Below are positions 42,607-50,320 of a stretch of DNA of 64,000 nucleotides, piece after piece (position 1 is the first letter of the stretch; each line of letters begins with the position of its first letter). The notes beneath the pieces are model-generated. The model ran no database searches, was not told the DNA's origin, and saw nothing but the letters and a program-made list of their open reading frames with translations. The stretch spans positions 992,001 through 1,056,000 of the forward strand of contig CAWJMN010000002.1 of the NCBI GenBank assembly GCA_963844055.1. The letters run 5' to 3'. This DNA is from CAWJMN01 sp963844055. Its GTDB lineage: Bacteria; Planctomycetota; Planctomycetia; Pirellulales; Pirellulaceae. The position numbers were made by a program, and so were the translations under genes.

Positions 42607-44523
42607 ATGAATACAAACCTCTCCCCTTCGTCGAAGGCCAACTTGGCACACGCTCTGCCTCGATCGCTCCGTCGCGGTTCGATCGCGACGCGGGTCATCG
42701 TCGGCCTCGTTGTTGTTGGCGTGATCGCAGGCGCGGGTTGGTACCTGTCGCAAAAGAAGGCGGCCGCCATTGGCGTCGGGCCACTCGTCAAAAATGCCTC
42801 CGTCGGCCCTTACGAACTTGTCGTCCTTGAACAGGGCGAAGTAGAAAGTGCCAGCAACGTCGAACTCCGCTGCGAAGTCAAATCTCGCTCCGGTGGCAGT
42901 GGTGGCGGCATCACCATCCTCGAAGTCGTTCCCGAAGGGACAATGGTCAAAGGGGGCGAAGTACTCGTCCGCTTAGATTCCAGCTCACTGGAACAAGATC
43001 GCATCCAACAGCAAATCGCTTGCAACTCTGGCGAGTCCTTGGTCGTTCAGGCCAAAAACACGTTGGACGCCGCCAAGATTGCTCGCAAAGAATATCTCGA
43101 AGGAACGTTCCGCCAAGAAGAACGGACCATTCAAGGTGAAGTGTTTGTGGCAGAACAAAATCTCCGCAGCGCACAGCTGGCTTACGATTCGGCCGAACGT
43201 CTCGCCGCCAAAAACATCATCAGCTCTTTGCAACTTGAAGGAGCTCGCTTCTCGGTAGACAAGGCTCAAAACGAACTCGACGCCGCCAATGGCAAGCTCG
43301 ATGTGCTTCGCCGTTACACCAAAGAAAAGATGCTCAAACAGTTCGATAGCGATATCGCAACGGCCGAAGCCAAAGTCAAATCCGAAGAGAGCAGCTACAA
43401 TCTCGAACTACAAAAGCTGCACGAGATTGAACAGCAAATCGCGAAGTGCATCCTCGTCGCACCACAAGCAGGCCAAGTAGTCTATGCCAACAAGTTCAAC
43501 AGTTCCGGCCGTGGTGGCTCTACCGCAGAATTCGTCGTAGAAGCCGGCGCCCTCGTTCGTGAGCAACAGCCAATCGTCCGCTTGCCCGATGCGGCCAACA
43601 TGCAAGTGAAGGCCCTCGTTAATGAGGCCCGCGTCACGATGGTTCGCGTTGGCATGCCAGTCGCCATTCGCGTCGATGCCCTCAAAGATGAAATGATCCA
43701 AGGCGAAGTGATCAAGGTCAACCAATATGCAGAGCCCGGCGGTTGGTCCAGCGGCAACGTCAAAAAGTACGCAGCCATCGTTCGCATCTTGAATCCACCT
43801 CCTGCCCTTCGCTCGGGCATGAATGCCGAAGTTCGCATCTTCATTGAACGCCTCGACAACGCTTTGCAGATTCCAATCCAAGCCCTCGTCGAACACAAGG
43901 GACACTACTTCTGCGTCGTGAAGCGCAGCGAAAAGTTTGAGACGCTAGAAGTCAGCGTCACTTCGACCAATGACAAGGTCGCTGTCATCACGCCTGCCGC
44001 TGGCCATGAACTCAAAGACAAAGACGAAGTCGCCATGAGCCCCCGCAGCACAATCGGTTTGCTGCAATTCCCGGCCGACCTCAAAGAAGTGACCCCCGCC
44101 TCCATGGTTCCCGGGAAAGCTTCACCGGCCGTTCGCCCTGCTGGCCTTCCGGGTTCTACCGAAGGCGCAGCAGCTGGCGGAAACGTCGCCAAGGGTCCTC
44201 CTGGTGGCGGCCCTCCCGGCGGTGGTGCTCCGGAAGGTGGTCGCCCCAAAGGTCCACCTAGCCCCAAGGATGCGACCGAACGCCTGTTCGCCAGCGCCGA
44301 CACCAACACCGACAACAAGATCACCCCAGAAGAGCTTGACGCTTATCAAAGCCCCTACAAGCCCAAGATGGAAGACTTTGACCAAAACAAAGATGGTGCC
44401 ATCAGCCGCGAAGAAGCGCTAATCGCCATCAGCAAGCGGATGCGTGAACGGCAAGCCAATGGTGGTGGTGGCCCAGGCGGGCCCGGTGGTTCCGGCGCTC
44501 CTGGCGCGGGAGCCAATCCATGA
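42607..44523 (+). CDS. MacA/HlyD-type adaptor with C-terminal EF-hands
   Basis: A 638-residue periplasmic adaptor, longer than the usual 370-400. One membrane helix (about 27-47) is followed by a barrel-sandwich start (ITILEVVPEGTMVKGGEVLVRLD), a long coiled coil (about 125-285), the second lipoyl half (CILVAPQAGQVVYAN), and beta-barrel parts (LRSGMNAEVRIFIERLDNALQIPIQAL). After about residue 500 comes a Gly/Pro-rich linker (GGGPPGGGAPEGG) and then two EF-hand loops: DTNTDNKITPEEL and DQNKDGAISREEA. The EF-hands would bind Ca2+ outside the membrane. The stop overlaps the ATPase start (ATGA). Substrate unknown. Confidence 0.9.
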   Translation: MNTNLSPSSKANLAHALPRSLRRGSIATRVIVGLVVVGVIAGAGWYLSQKKAAAIGVGPLVKNASVGPYELVVLEQGEVESASNVELRCEVKSRSGGSGGGITILEVVPEGTMVKGGEVLVRLDSSSLEQDRIQQQIACNSGESLVVQAKNTLDAAKIARKEYLEGTFRQEERTIQGEVFVAEQNLRSAQLAYDSAERLAAKNIISSLQLEGARFSVDKAQNELDAANGKLDVLRRYTKEKMLKQFDSDIATAEAKVKSEESSYNLELQKLHEIEQQIAKCILVAPQAGQVVYANKFNSSGRGGSTAEFVVEAGALVREQQPIVRLPDAANMQVKALVNEARVTMVRVGMPVAIRVDALKDEMIQGEVIKVNQYAEPGGWSSGNVKKYAAIVRILNPPPALRSGMNAEVRIFIERLDNALQIPIQALVEHKGHYFCVVKRSEKFETLEVSVTSTNDKVAVITPAAGHELKDKDEVAMSPRSTIGLLQFPADLKEVTPASMVPGKASPAVRPAGLPGSTEGAAAGGNVAKGPPGGGPPGGGAPEGGRPKGPPSPKDATERLFASADTNTDNKITPEELDAYQSPYKPKMEDFDQNKDGAISREEALIAISKRMRERQANGGGGPGGPGGSGAPGAGANP

Positions 44524-45263
44524 AAACGGCCGCGCGAATGGTGGACGTAACCAAAGAGTACGTCCTCAAAAGTGAAACCGTGCGCGCCCTTCGCGGCGTT
44601 AGCTTCACCGTGCCCGAAGGGGACTACGTCGCCATCATGGGGCCTAGCGGTTCCGGCAAAAGTACGCTGCTTAACCTGCTGGGATGTTTGGACAAGCCCA
44701 CCAGCGGATCGTTCTTCTTGGGTGAAGACGATGTCGCCAAAATGAACGATGACCAGCTCTCGTTCATTCGGGCCTCGCGCATCGGCATGGTGTTTCAGGC
44801 CTATAACCTTATCCAGCAGTACACCGTGCTGGAAAACATCGAGACGCCGCTGTTCTATCAAGGAAAGATCACCCCGGAAACTCGCAAACGTTGCCGCGAA
44901 CTTGCAATGCTAGTGGGTCTTGCCAATCGGCTGGGGCATCGCCCTAACCAACTATCGGGCGGTCAGCAACAGCGTGTCGCCATCGCTCGCAGCCTGGCCA
45001 ATGATCCCTACTTTATTCTGGCGGACGAAGCGACCGGTAACCTCGACTCCGTTACGAGCGAAGAAATCCTGACCCTGTTCGAAAAGCTCAACGATGAAGG
45101 GCGCACCATTATCATGGTGACGCACGAAGACGATGTCGCGGCCCACGCCAAGCGAATCATCCGCCTGCGAGACGGCCTCCTGCAATCCGATATCCCAACT
45201 CCCAATCGCATCATCACCAAATACGCTCAGCCACTCGCGCCCGTCGCCGCCCCTGCCCATTAG
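44520..45263 (+). CDS. MacB/LolD-type ABC ATPase
   Basis: A 247-residue ATPase: Walker A MGPSGSGKSTLLNLLG (about 40-55), Q-loop MVFQAYNLIQQYTVLENIETPL, signature LSGGQQQRVAIARSL, Walker B FILADEATGNLDSVTSEEIL, and the His switch IIMVTHEDDVAAHA. These are typical of the MacB/LolD/FtsE group, which works mechanically from the cytoplasm on periplasmic or outer-membrane substrates. The gene is coupled to the adaptor gene upstream by a 4-base overlap and lies 42 bases before the permease gene. Confidence 0.94.
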   Translation: MKTAARMVDVTKEYVLKSETVRALRGVSFTVPEGDYVAIMGPSGSGKSTLLNLLGCLDKPTSGSFFLGEDDVAKMNDDQLSFIRASRIGMVFQAYNLIQQYTVLENIETPLFYQGKITPETRKRCRELAMLVGLANRLGHRPNQLSGGQQQRVAIARSLANDPYFILADEATGNLDSVTSEEILTLFEKLNDEGRTIIMVTHEDDVAAHAKRIIRLRDGLLQSDIPTPNRIITKYAQPLAPVAAPAH

Positions 45264-45305
45264 TAAAACTCTCTCTCCCCTCTCTCCTTCAGACCGATTC
45301 CCGTC

Positions 45306-46733
45306 ATGTTCTTCTTGCGTACCTTTCAACTAGGCCTGCGAAGCTTACTGCTGCATCCGATGCGGTCGGTACTGACTGCGCTTGGCATCTTCATTGGCGT
45401 AGCCAGCGTGATTTGGCTGCTCGCCATTGGTGAAGGGATCAGCCAAGAAGCGCAGCGTCAAATCGAAGGGCTCGGCACAAACAACATTATCGTTCGCTCG
45501 GTCAAACCGCCGGCCGAACTAACCGCCAGCTTTTCGGGCCCCGTTCCCTACGGACTGAAGCGTGATGAATTCGACCTGCTGGCCAGCACGATCCCCACGC
45601 TGAAAAGCATCCTTCCCATTCGCGAAGTCCGCCGCACGTTTAGCTTCGACAGCCGCACGGTCGATGGTCGACTTGTCGGCTGTACTCCAGACTACTTCGA
45701 CGTCACGCATTTAGAACTTGAAAGCGGCACACTGCTTACCGAGACGCACGTTCGCAACAAGATGAACGTCTGCGTTCTTTCCTCCGGCGTGGCCGAGCAG
45801 CTGTTTCCCTTCGAAGATCCGCTCAACCGCCGCATCTACATGCCGGAAAGCAAAGACTACTACCAAGTCGTTGGCATTCTCAAGTATCGCACTCCCACGG
45901 CGGCCATCGGCGGCTCGCTCGATGCCCAAGACTTTGGCAGCGACGTCTACACCCCTGTAACAACGCTCCGCCAACAAGTGGGTGACCTTGTCGTTACGCG
46001 CCGTGGCAGCCAGTTCAGCGCCGACATCGTCGAACTATCCCAAATCACGTTGCAAGTGCACTCGGTCGATCAAGTTCGCCAAACAGCCAGCTTGGTTCGC
46101 TCAACCCTTGGCATTCCAGAAGACAAACGTTCCACGGCCAAGCTGGAAACCGCTTCCGGCGAAGCTCCCAAAGCCAAAGGCGAAGAAGGCAAAGAGTCAG
46201 AAACGTCCAAGCTGCAGCGCCCTCCTCGTCGCGATGTGGCCGTCGTTGTTCCCGAAGAACTACTAGAGCAGGCACGCGTCACTCGCTTGATGTTCATGAT
46301 GTTTATGGGCCTGATCGCAGCAATCTCGCTGCTGGTCGGCGGTATTGGTATTATGAATATCATGCTCGCCACGGTTACCGAACGGACCCGCGAGATCGGC
46401 ATCCGTCGCGCGCTTGGGGCAAAGCGTCATCACATCATTTTGCAGTTCCTCGTCGAGACGATTTCTCTCTCCGTGGTCGGTGGTGCCTTTGGCATCTTGG
46501 CAGGGCTCCTCTGCCCCGCCACGATCGAGTTCGCCCTCTGGCTGACCGAGCGACTCGCCCCTAACCTGATGGCCAGCCTGCCCGACGTCGTGCGAAACAT
46601 CAAGCCGCAGATCGTTTTGTTCTCGCTGCCCCTTTCGTTCGGCATCTCTGTCTGCGTCGGCGTTCTCTTCGGCATCTATCCCGCTTTCCGTGCCGCCCGC
46701 ATGGACCCCATCGAAGCCCTCCGCCACGAGTAA
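45306..46733 (+). CDS. MacB-type ABC permease (FtsX-like)
   Basis: A 475-residue permease with the four-helix MacB topology: one N-terminal helix (MRSVLTALGIFIGVASVIWLLAIG), a large periplasmic domain (about 45-320), then three C-terminal helices with LIAAISLLVGGIGIMNIMLATVTERTREIGIRRALGAKR and a last helix before PAFRAARMDPIEALRHE, the standard family ending. The periplasmic domain has an inserted charged stretch (SGEAPKAKGEEGKESETSK, about 280-298). With the adaptor and ATPase it would form a tripartite exporter; no outer-membrane channel gene is adjacent. Confidence 0.94.
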   Translation: MFFLRTFQLGLRSLLLHPMRSVLTALGIFIGVASVIWLLAIGEGISQEAQRQIEGLGTNNIIVRSVKPPAELTASFSGPVPYGLKRDEFDLLASTIPTLKSILPIREVRRTFSFDSRTVDGRLVGCTPDYFDVTHLELESGTLLTETHVRNKMNVCVLSSGVAEQLFPFEDPLNRRIYMPESKDYYQVVGILKYRTPTAAIGGSLDAQDFGSDVYTPVTTLRQQVGDLVVTRRGSQFSADIVELSQITLQVHSVDQVRQTASLVRSTLGIPEDKRSTAKLETASGEAPKAKGEEGKESETSKLQRPPRRDVAVVVPEELLEQARVTRLMFMMFMGLIAAISLLVGGIGIMNIMLATVTERTREIGIRRALGAKRHHIILQFLVETISLSVVGGAFGILAGLLCPATIEFALWLTERLAPNLMASLPDVVRNIKPQIVLFSLPLSFGISVCVGVLFGIYPAFRAARMDPIEALRHE

Positions 46734-46835
46734 CAATCTCTTACTTCGTAATTACTCTCCGGCTCTAGCCCATCCCGTAGGTCAGGGCCGTCAGGCCTAA
46801 TAAACCCCCGGCCTCCATCCCTCTCCATTTCCGTT

Positions 46836-46900
46836 CGTGCCTTTCGTGGTTCACTTCCTCCTGCATTTTCAGAGCCGGAAGCGTCAGCGACGGCCCTCCC
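46836..46900. repeat. TTCGTGCCTTTCGTGGTT repeat with CAGAGCCGGAAGCG tail, copy 1
   Basis: Shares GTGCCTTTCGTGGTT and the following TGCATTTTCAGAGCCGGAAG, then CGTCAGCG, with the composite repeats at 49231-49300 and 50536-50605. Intergenic. Confidence 0.65.
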
Positions 46901-46906
46901 CCCGGG

Positions 46907-46970
46907 TGCCACGGCTGGCTTGTCCAGCCGTGCGGGCGTTACCAGCAGGGAATAGAATTGCCCAAGCGGG
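46907..46970. repeat. CGGCTGG-CTTGT-CCAGCCG palindrome unit, copy 1
   Basis: GTGCCACGGCTGGCTTGTCC followed by AGCCG, a short hairpin, then CAGCAGGGAATAGAATTGCC. A second copy is at 47391-47458. Intergenic units of this kind can form a hairpin in either transcript; no coding role is apparent. Confidence 0.7.
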
Positions 46971-47042
46971 CATCCCAAATTTCTATACCTGGGTCGCATA
47001 GCGACAGGACGGCACACGACAATGGATGCACGCCAGCCGTGG
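46966..47042. repeat. Intergenic repeat family ACCTGGGTCGC..AGCGACAGG, copy 1
   Basis: ATACCTGGGTCGCATAGCGA, then CAGGACGGCACACGACAATGG and GCCAGCCGTGG. Closely related to 48068-48150 (ACCTGCGTCACGCAGCGATA, GGAAGGCACACGACGATTG, GCCAGCCGTTG) and, for the first half, to 49132 and 50441. Confidence 0.7.
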
Positions 47043-47080
47043 CAACCACGTTAGGCAACCAATTCCCTAGGAGTATAATT

Positions 47081-47356
47081 GTGGATGAGAACATAGATGC
47101 CAACGAAGTGAATGCGAAATACGATCTCATTCGTGATGTTTTGCATTCAGATTGTTCGGAGGAAGATTTCCAACACTTAAGCTGTCCCCAATGTGGTGGC
47201 AAGTTGATATTGCGAGTGAACAACGACGGAAAGAGATTTTTCGTTCGGTGCAGCCACGACAGTTCGCACCTTGCAATGCATGGTAAGAATGAAACACCGC
47301 CGATGTGGTTTCAACGAGTACCACACACCGGATGGTATGAAGAAGGAGAAGGCTAG
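47081..47356 (+). CDS. Small zinc-ribbon-like hypothetical protein
   Basis: A 91-residue protein beginning at a GTG (47081) with TAGGAG seven bases upstream, the only start with a good ribosome binding site; a longer in-frame ATG at 46958 would run through two repeat elements. LSCPQCGGKLILRVNNDGKRFFVRCSHDSSHLAMHG contains CxxC and a later Cys and His, the look of a small zinc ribbon. The N-terminus is acidic (DENIDANEVNAKYDLI). It lies in an array of orphan genes separated by repeats. Function unknown. Confidence 0.7.
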   Translation: MDENIDANEVNAKYDLIRDVLHSDCSEEDFQHLSCPQCGGKLILRVNNDGKRFFVRCSHDSSHLAMHGKNETPPMWFQRVPHTGWYEEGEG

Positions 47357-47668
47357 AGGGAAATCGTCGTTGCTTTCATAGCTTCGCCACGTGCCACGAC
47401 TGGCTTGTCCAGCCGCGTGAACTTTTCCAGCGGGCGAATAGAATAGAATTGCCCAACCGAGATAATTCAGGTTGCCACTTCAGGAACTCACGTTCTCGTG
47501 CTACCACCCAACGCCCTCGTTAAACTAGGATGCTTGACGAGAACTGCTTGCCGGAAGTTTCGACGTTCCGTTACTGGCAGGAAGGCCCCGCCGCAGCACA
47601 AGGGCTTCTTTGTTCATACCGGAGGAGTGGCTTATTGATTTCTGGTTCCGCCTACCAGAGGTGTTACG
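47357..47668. other. Intergenic region with a palindrome unit
   Basis: About 310 bases. It holds copy 2 of the CGGCTGG palindrome unit (47391-47458). A 53-codon open frame (47530-47691) exists but overlaps the next gene's start and is not convincing. Nothing else is recognised. Confidence 0.45.
47391..47458. repeat. CGGCTGG-type palindrome unit, copy 2
   Basis: GTGCCACGACTGGCTTGTCC, then AGCCGCGTG and CAGCGGGCGAATAGAATAGA ending ATTGCCCAA. Same order of parts as 46907-46970, with a duplicated AATAGA. It follows the zinc-ribbon gene. Confidence 0.7.
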
Positions 47669-47932
47669 ATGATGAGTGCGATCCAAAAGATTGATGAGCT
47701 GATAAGTGATATCGATTCGGGAGGTGTCTGCAACGGCTGCCCGGGTTGGATCGTAAGTGAAGTCTTGATACACCTGAAAGAACTTCGGTCAAAGTCCGAA
47801 CTTTCAGGATTTGAAGATCAAGTCAATCAGTTCGTTCGTGGAGCATGTCGGTTTATCGGCGATAACGCAGTGACGGACTGCGACGAGTTGGGGAACAGAG
47901 TCTATGCGTTGAAACGTCCTGAACCAAAATGA
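47669..47932 (+). CDS. Small hypothetical protein
   Basis: An 87-residue soluble protein: MMSAIQKIDELISDIDSGGV, CNGCPGWIVSEVLIHLKELRSKSELSG, then FEDQVNQFVRGACRFIGDNAV. GAGGTG precedes the ATG pair (47669, 47672). Family not recognised. It has the size and surroundings of orphan immunity-type genes, but that is only context. Confidence 0.6.
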   Translation: MMSAIQKIDELISDIDSGGVCNGCPGWIVSEVLIHLKELRSKSELSGFEDQVNQFVRGACRFIGDNAVTDCDELGNRVYALKRPEPK

Positions 47933-48289
47933 AAACGCGGCCTGGATAGCGGCTAGCGTTGGCAAATTCAGAGTATGCGGTCTCGCAGTTTTCTGTAGCC
48001 GTGGCAGCCAGCGAAGCAGGAATTGACATCTCCAATTTAAACAAAGAATTGTTTGATCCGAATAAGCGGGTAGCCCAGGTCTTTAAACCTGCGTCACGCA
48101 GCGATAGGAAGGCACACGACGATTGATGCTAGGCCAGCCGTTGAAGCTATTAAGACCGATCAGCAGAGCAACGCTCAAGACGCCTCCAGGATCAGCGTTT
48201 CCTTCCACGTTATCCAGAAGAGAGCTGCATCAACTTAAAGAAGATGGTTACACAATCTGTGGAGGCTGGACTTTGCAGCCCGAATCGTA
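47933..48289. other. Intergenic region with repeat and possible gene remnant
   Basis: About 355 bases. It contains a repeat copy (48068-48150). Around 47960-48072 one plus-strand frame reads LANSEYAVSQFSVAVAASEA, then GIDISNLNKELFDPNKRV, which is protein-like but has no start and runs into the repeat, so it may be a remnant of an older gene. Confidence 0.4.
48068..48150. repeat. Intergenic repeat family ACCTGGGTCGC..AGCGACAGG, copy 2
   Basis: GGGTAGCCCAGGTCTTTAAAC, then CTGCGTCACGCAGCGATAGG and AAGGCACACGACGATTGATG. Related to copy 1 over its whole length and to the starts of 49132 and 50441. Confidence 0.7.
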
Positions 48290-48805
48290 ATGGAACATTC
48301 ACTTGATAACTGCATTGCCCTTCTGAGAACATACTCGCAGAGGGGCTATAGTAAGCGATTGCCTGGCCCATGCGATGACACGTTCTCGTCACTAGCGGGT
48401 ATGTACCTTGGTACAGATGCGGCTGGTCGCGAGGTAATCCGAAAATCGATTCCCGATGAATGCAGGCTTGTTACATTAGGTTTCAGTGATCGATTCGCGA
48501 CTTTGGCGGCAAGGGCGAAAAGTGAAGAGCTATTAAGAAAGGGCTATGCAGTACATTCGATCGAAGGGTTTCGATATGACGAGCGTGAAAACATTCTTCG
48601 CCTAGTATTGCTAACGCATGTCGCGAAAAAACTGGGTCTGAATTCAAACGAATTGCTTGATTGGACCGCGTCACTATCCTCCACTGAAACGCAACGACAA
48701 CTTGCAGCATTCAAAGATCGGCCCGACGAGATTAATACGCTTAAGACAATGGGCATTCAGGAATTTGATACAGCCGATGGAGTGCTTTACGAATACGTTC
48801 TCTGA
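48290..48805 (+). CDS. Hypothetical protein
   Basis: A 171-residue soluble protein: MEHSLDNCIALLRTYSQRGY, a middle with DECRLVTLGFSDRFATLAARAK and RKGYAVHSIEGFRYDERENILRLVLL, and an acidic helical C-terminus (LLDWTASLSSTETQRQLAAF). No family recognised. It precedes the DUF6959-like gene by 47 bases on the same strand, so the two may be co-transcribed. Part of the repeat-interspersed orphan array. Confidence 0.68.
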   Translation: MEHSLDNCIALLRTYSQRGYSKRLPGPCDDTFSSLAGMYLGTDAAGREVIRKSIPDECRLVTLGFSDRFATLAARAKSEELLRKGYAVHSIEGFRYDERENILRLVLLTHVAKKLGLNSNELLDWTASLSSTETQRQLAAFKDRPDEINTLKTMGIQEFDTADGVLYEYVL

Positions 48806-48852
48806 AACCGCACGCTATCCTTACCCCAACACCAAAACAGTGAGACTGAGAT

Positions 48853-49113
48853 ATGGCTGTTGAAGTGACTTTACTCCAAGACGAGAGCAATTGCCAAATT
48901 GTTCAAGTCTCGGGACGGCGATACCCTGGCGTTGTTGTGCAAGGCGACTACTTGAGTAACCTTGCAGACCTAACGTCCGAAATCGTACGGCTGCTCGATG
49001 CGAATGACATTGATGAAGCCAAAGATACCGCTCAAGAACTTCACGGTTTGCTGTTTGCACGCCTCAAAGTATACAAGGACGCATTGAACCGAAACGAACA
49101 AGCTGGAAATTGA
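48853..49113 (+). CDS. DUF6959-like small protein
   Basis: An 86-residue protein. VTLLQDESNCQIVQVSGRRYPGVVVQGDYLSNL is the pattern I associate with DUF6959 (QLPGRxxPGVVVQGD), a small family without known function that often occurs near immunity-type genes. The rest is helical (LTSEIVRLLDANDIDEAKDTAQELHG). It lies 47 bases behind 48290-48805 and just before a long composite repeat. Confidence 0.68.
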   Translation: MAVEVTLLQDESNCQIVQVSGRRYPGVVVQGDYLSNLADLTSEIVRLLDANDIDEAKDTAQELHGLLFARLKVYKDALNRNEQAGN

Positions 49114-49576
49114 AGCCAAACATGGGCATCAGCGGCTATCCCAGGATTTTTGAACCTGGGCACGCGCAGCGACAGGAGGTCACGCCCACCATCTCACCAA
49201 CCTCTAACCTTCAATCCTCTTCCTCCCCGGTCGTGCTTTTCGTGTCTTTCGTGGTTCCCTTCCTCTCGCATTTTCAGAGCCGGAAGCGTCAGCGCCCGGT
49301 CCTCCCCCTGTGCCTCTTCCTCACGGACTATGATGCCCCTCGAATTTGCCGCTTGCCGTGGAAGCTTGATTGCATCAGACGCAGCAGGGATTCGCACCGA
49401 CGACTTCGGCCGGAGAATCTGGTAGGCTGTGTTTGCACTTCGAGAGTTCGTGGGGCTTAGCACGTCTGCTCGTAGTCGCCTTGGCGAAAGTGGGCATCGG
49501 GGCAAATGGCGAGAGCTGTATGGCCATACGTCGGCATCGCTTGGTTCCTCAAAAAAAGACCTGAAGTCGAGCATTC
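49114..49576. other. Composite repeat and non-coding DNA
   Basis: About 460 bases. The first 200 are the composite repeat (49132-49318). The remainder (49320-49576) shows no convincing gene or structure. Confidence 0.5.
49132..49318. repeat. Composite intergenic repeat, copy 1 (about 187 bases)
   Basis: Parts in order: GGCTATCCCAGGATTTTTGA and ACCTGGGCACGCGCAGCGAC; CACGCCCACCATCTCACCAA; CCTCTAACCTTCAAT; CGTGCTTTTCGTGTCTTTCG and TGGTTCCCTTCC; CATTTTCAGAGCCGGAAGCG; TCAGCGCCCGGTCCTCCCCC. The same parts in the same order form the copy at 50441-50625. The two copies bracket a two-gene module. Confidence 0.75.
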
Positions 49577-49825
49577 ATGGATCGAATGAATGCATTGGGC
49601 TATACGGACGAAGAAGCCATCGCGTTTGTCAATCGTCAAATTGCTGACCTCGCGAACGGCCGGCACATGCAAATTCATGCGTAAGGCTGGAATCCCGTTT
49701 GGCGGGAATGGTTGCGGCGAAATCCGAACTTTGAGATTTCAGTCATCCGAACGCAGATTCAGTCGATGTTGCGAGAGTTTGAGTTGCCACTCTCCTCTCT
49801 CGGTGGTCCACAATGTGGGAGGTGA
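49577..49825 (+). pseudogene. Small hypothetical gene interrupted by an in-frame stop
   Basis: One reading frame of 82 codons with a TAA at 49682-49684 (codon 36). Before it: MDRMNALGYTDEEAIAFVNRQI, ADLANGRHMQIHA. After it, in the same frame: GWNPVWREWLRRNPNFEISV, IRTQIQSMLREFELPLSSLG, then GPQCGR and TGA. Both sides have protein-like composition and the second half joins smoothly, so a single substitution (for example from AAA, CAA or GAA) explains the break. The next gene starts 6 bases after the final stop with its ribosome binding site inside this frame, so the pair was translationally linked. Family unknown. Confidence 0.6.
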
Positions 49826-49831
49826 CAGGCA

Positions 49832-50320
49832 ATGATCGTGTGCAACTTGTTTGAGGTAGCCGTTAACGTGAGTGGCGGCGACAACCCCATCGTGGATTTT
49901 GTTATTCGTACCGATTTGCCGGTCGGAACGCAGATAATTTACTCGTGCCGCCGTTCTTATCGAGATTCGCAGGGCGAAGATTCCCTATGGGTTGGACAAA
50001 GTGAAACACTGGCTGTGTCTGAGGCTGGCGAGTGTCGTGGCAGAATTGACATGATTGCTTCGGACAAGAAGGCGGCTGAACACTACCGGCAAATCAATTC
50101 CGGCTATTCTAAGTCGGGCATCAGCAGTCCCGTCAGCGAAACAGTTAAGCTACGATTTGTGGTCGGTGGTCGCCAGCGACTAAGGGAATTCGGACGAAAC
50201 AACTCTGAGCTTTCGGGAACGCTTGTCACGGATCGTGGTGGAATCAAGGTCGTGGAAGCGGGTCGTGAACTTCGTATTCCGATGAAATCTACGCTTCAAC
50301 CGACCATGGCTTCATCTTGA
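49832..50320 (+). CDS. Hypothetical protein
   Basis: A 162-residue soluble protein of beta-rich composition: FEVAVNVSGGDNPIVDFVIRTDLPVGTQIIYSCRRSY, SLWVGQSETLAVSEAGECRGRIDM, and SPVSETVKLRFVVGGRQRLREFGRNNSELSG. It may be a small beta-sandwich domain; no family recognised. GGGAGGTGACAGGCA before the ATG is a strong ribosome binding site and overlaps the end of the broken gene upstream. It sits between two copies of a composite repeat. Confidence 0.68.
   Translation: MIVCNLFEVAVNVSGGDNPIVDFVIRTDLPVGTQIIYSCRRSYRDSQGEDSLWVGQSETLAVSEAGECRGRIDMIASDKKAAEHYRQINSGYSKSGISSPVSETVKLRFVVGGRQRLREFGRNNSELSGTLVTDRGGIKVVEAGRELRIPMKSTLQPTMASS

Larger units (their letters stand above)
46734..47080. other. Intergenic region filled with repeats
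   Basis: About 345 bases without a gene: a GTAGGTCAGG-type fragment near 46768, a TTCGTGCCTTTCGTGGTT repeat with its CATTTTCAGAGCCGGAAGCG tail (46836-46900), the CGGCTGG palindrome unit (46907-46970) and the CCTGGGTCGCATAGCGACAGG-type unit (46966-47042). Confidence 0.6.

Noticed and set aside
44180..44260. GGTGGCGG-type tract that looks like a microsatellite or G-quadruplex region
   Set aside because: It codes the Gly/Pro-rich linker of the adaptor protein; the repeat is explained by the protein.
47530..47691. A 53-codon plus-strand frame starting MLDENCLPEVSTFRYW
   Set aside because: Overlaps the start and ribosome binding site of the next gene and lacks its own binding site; chance frame more likely.
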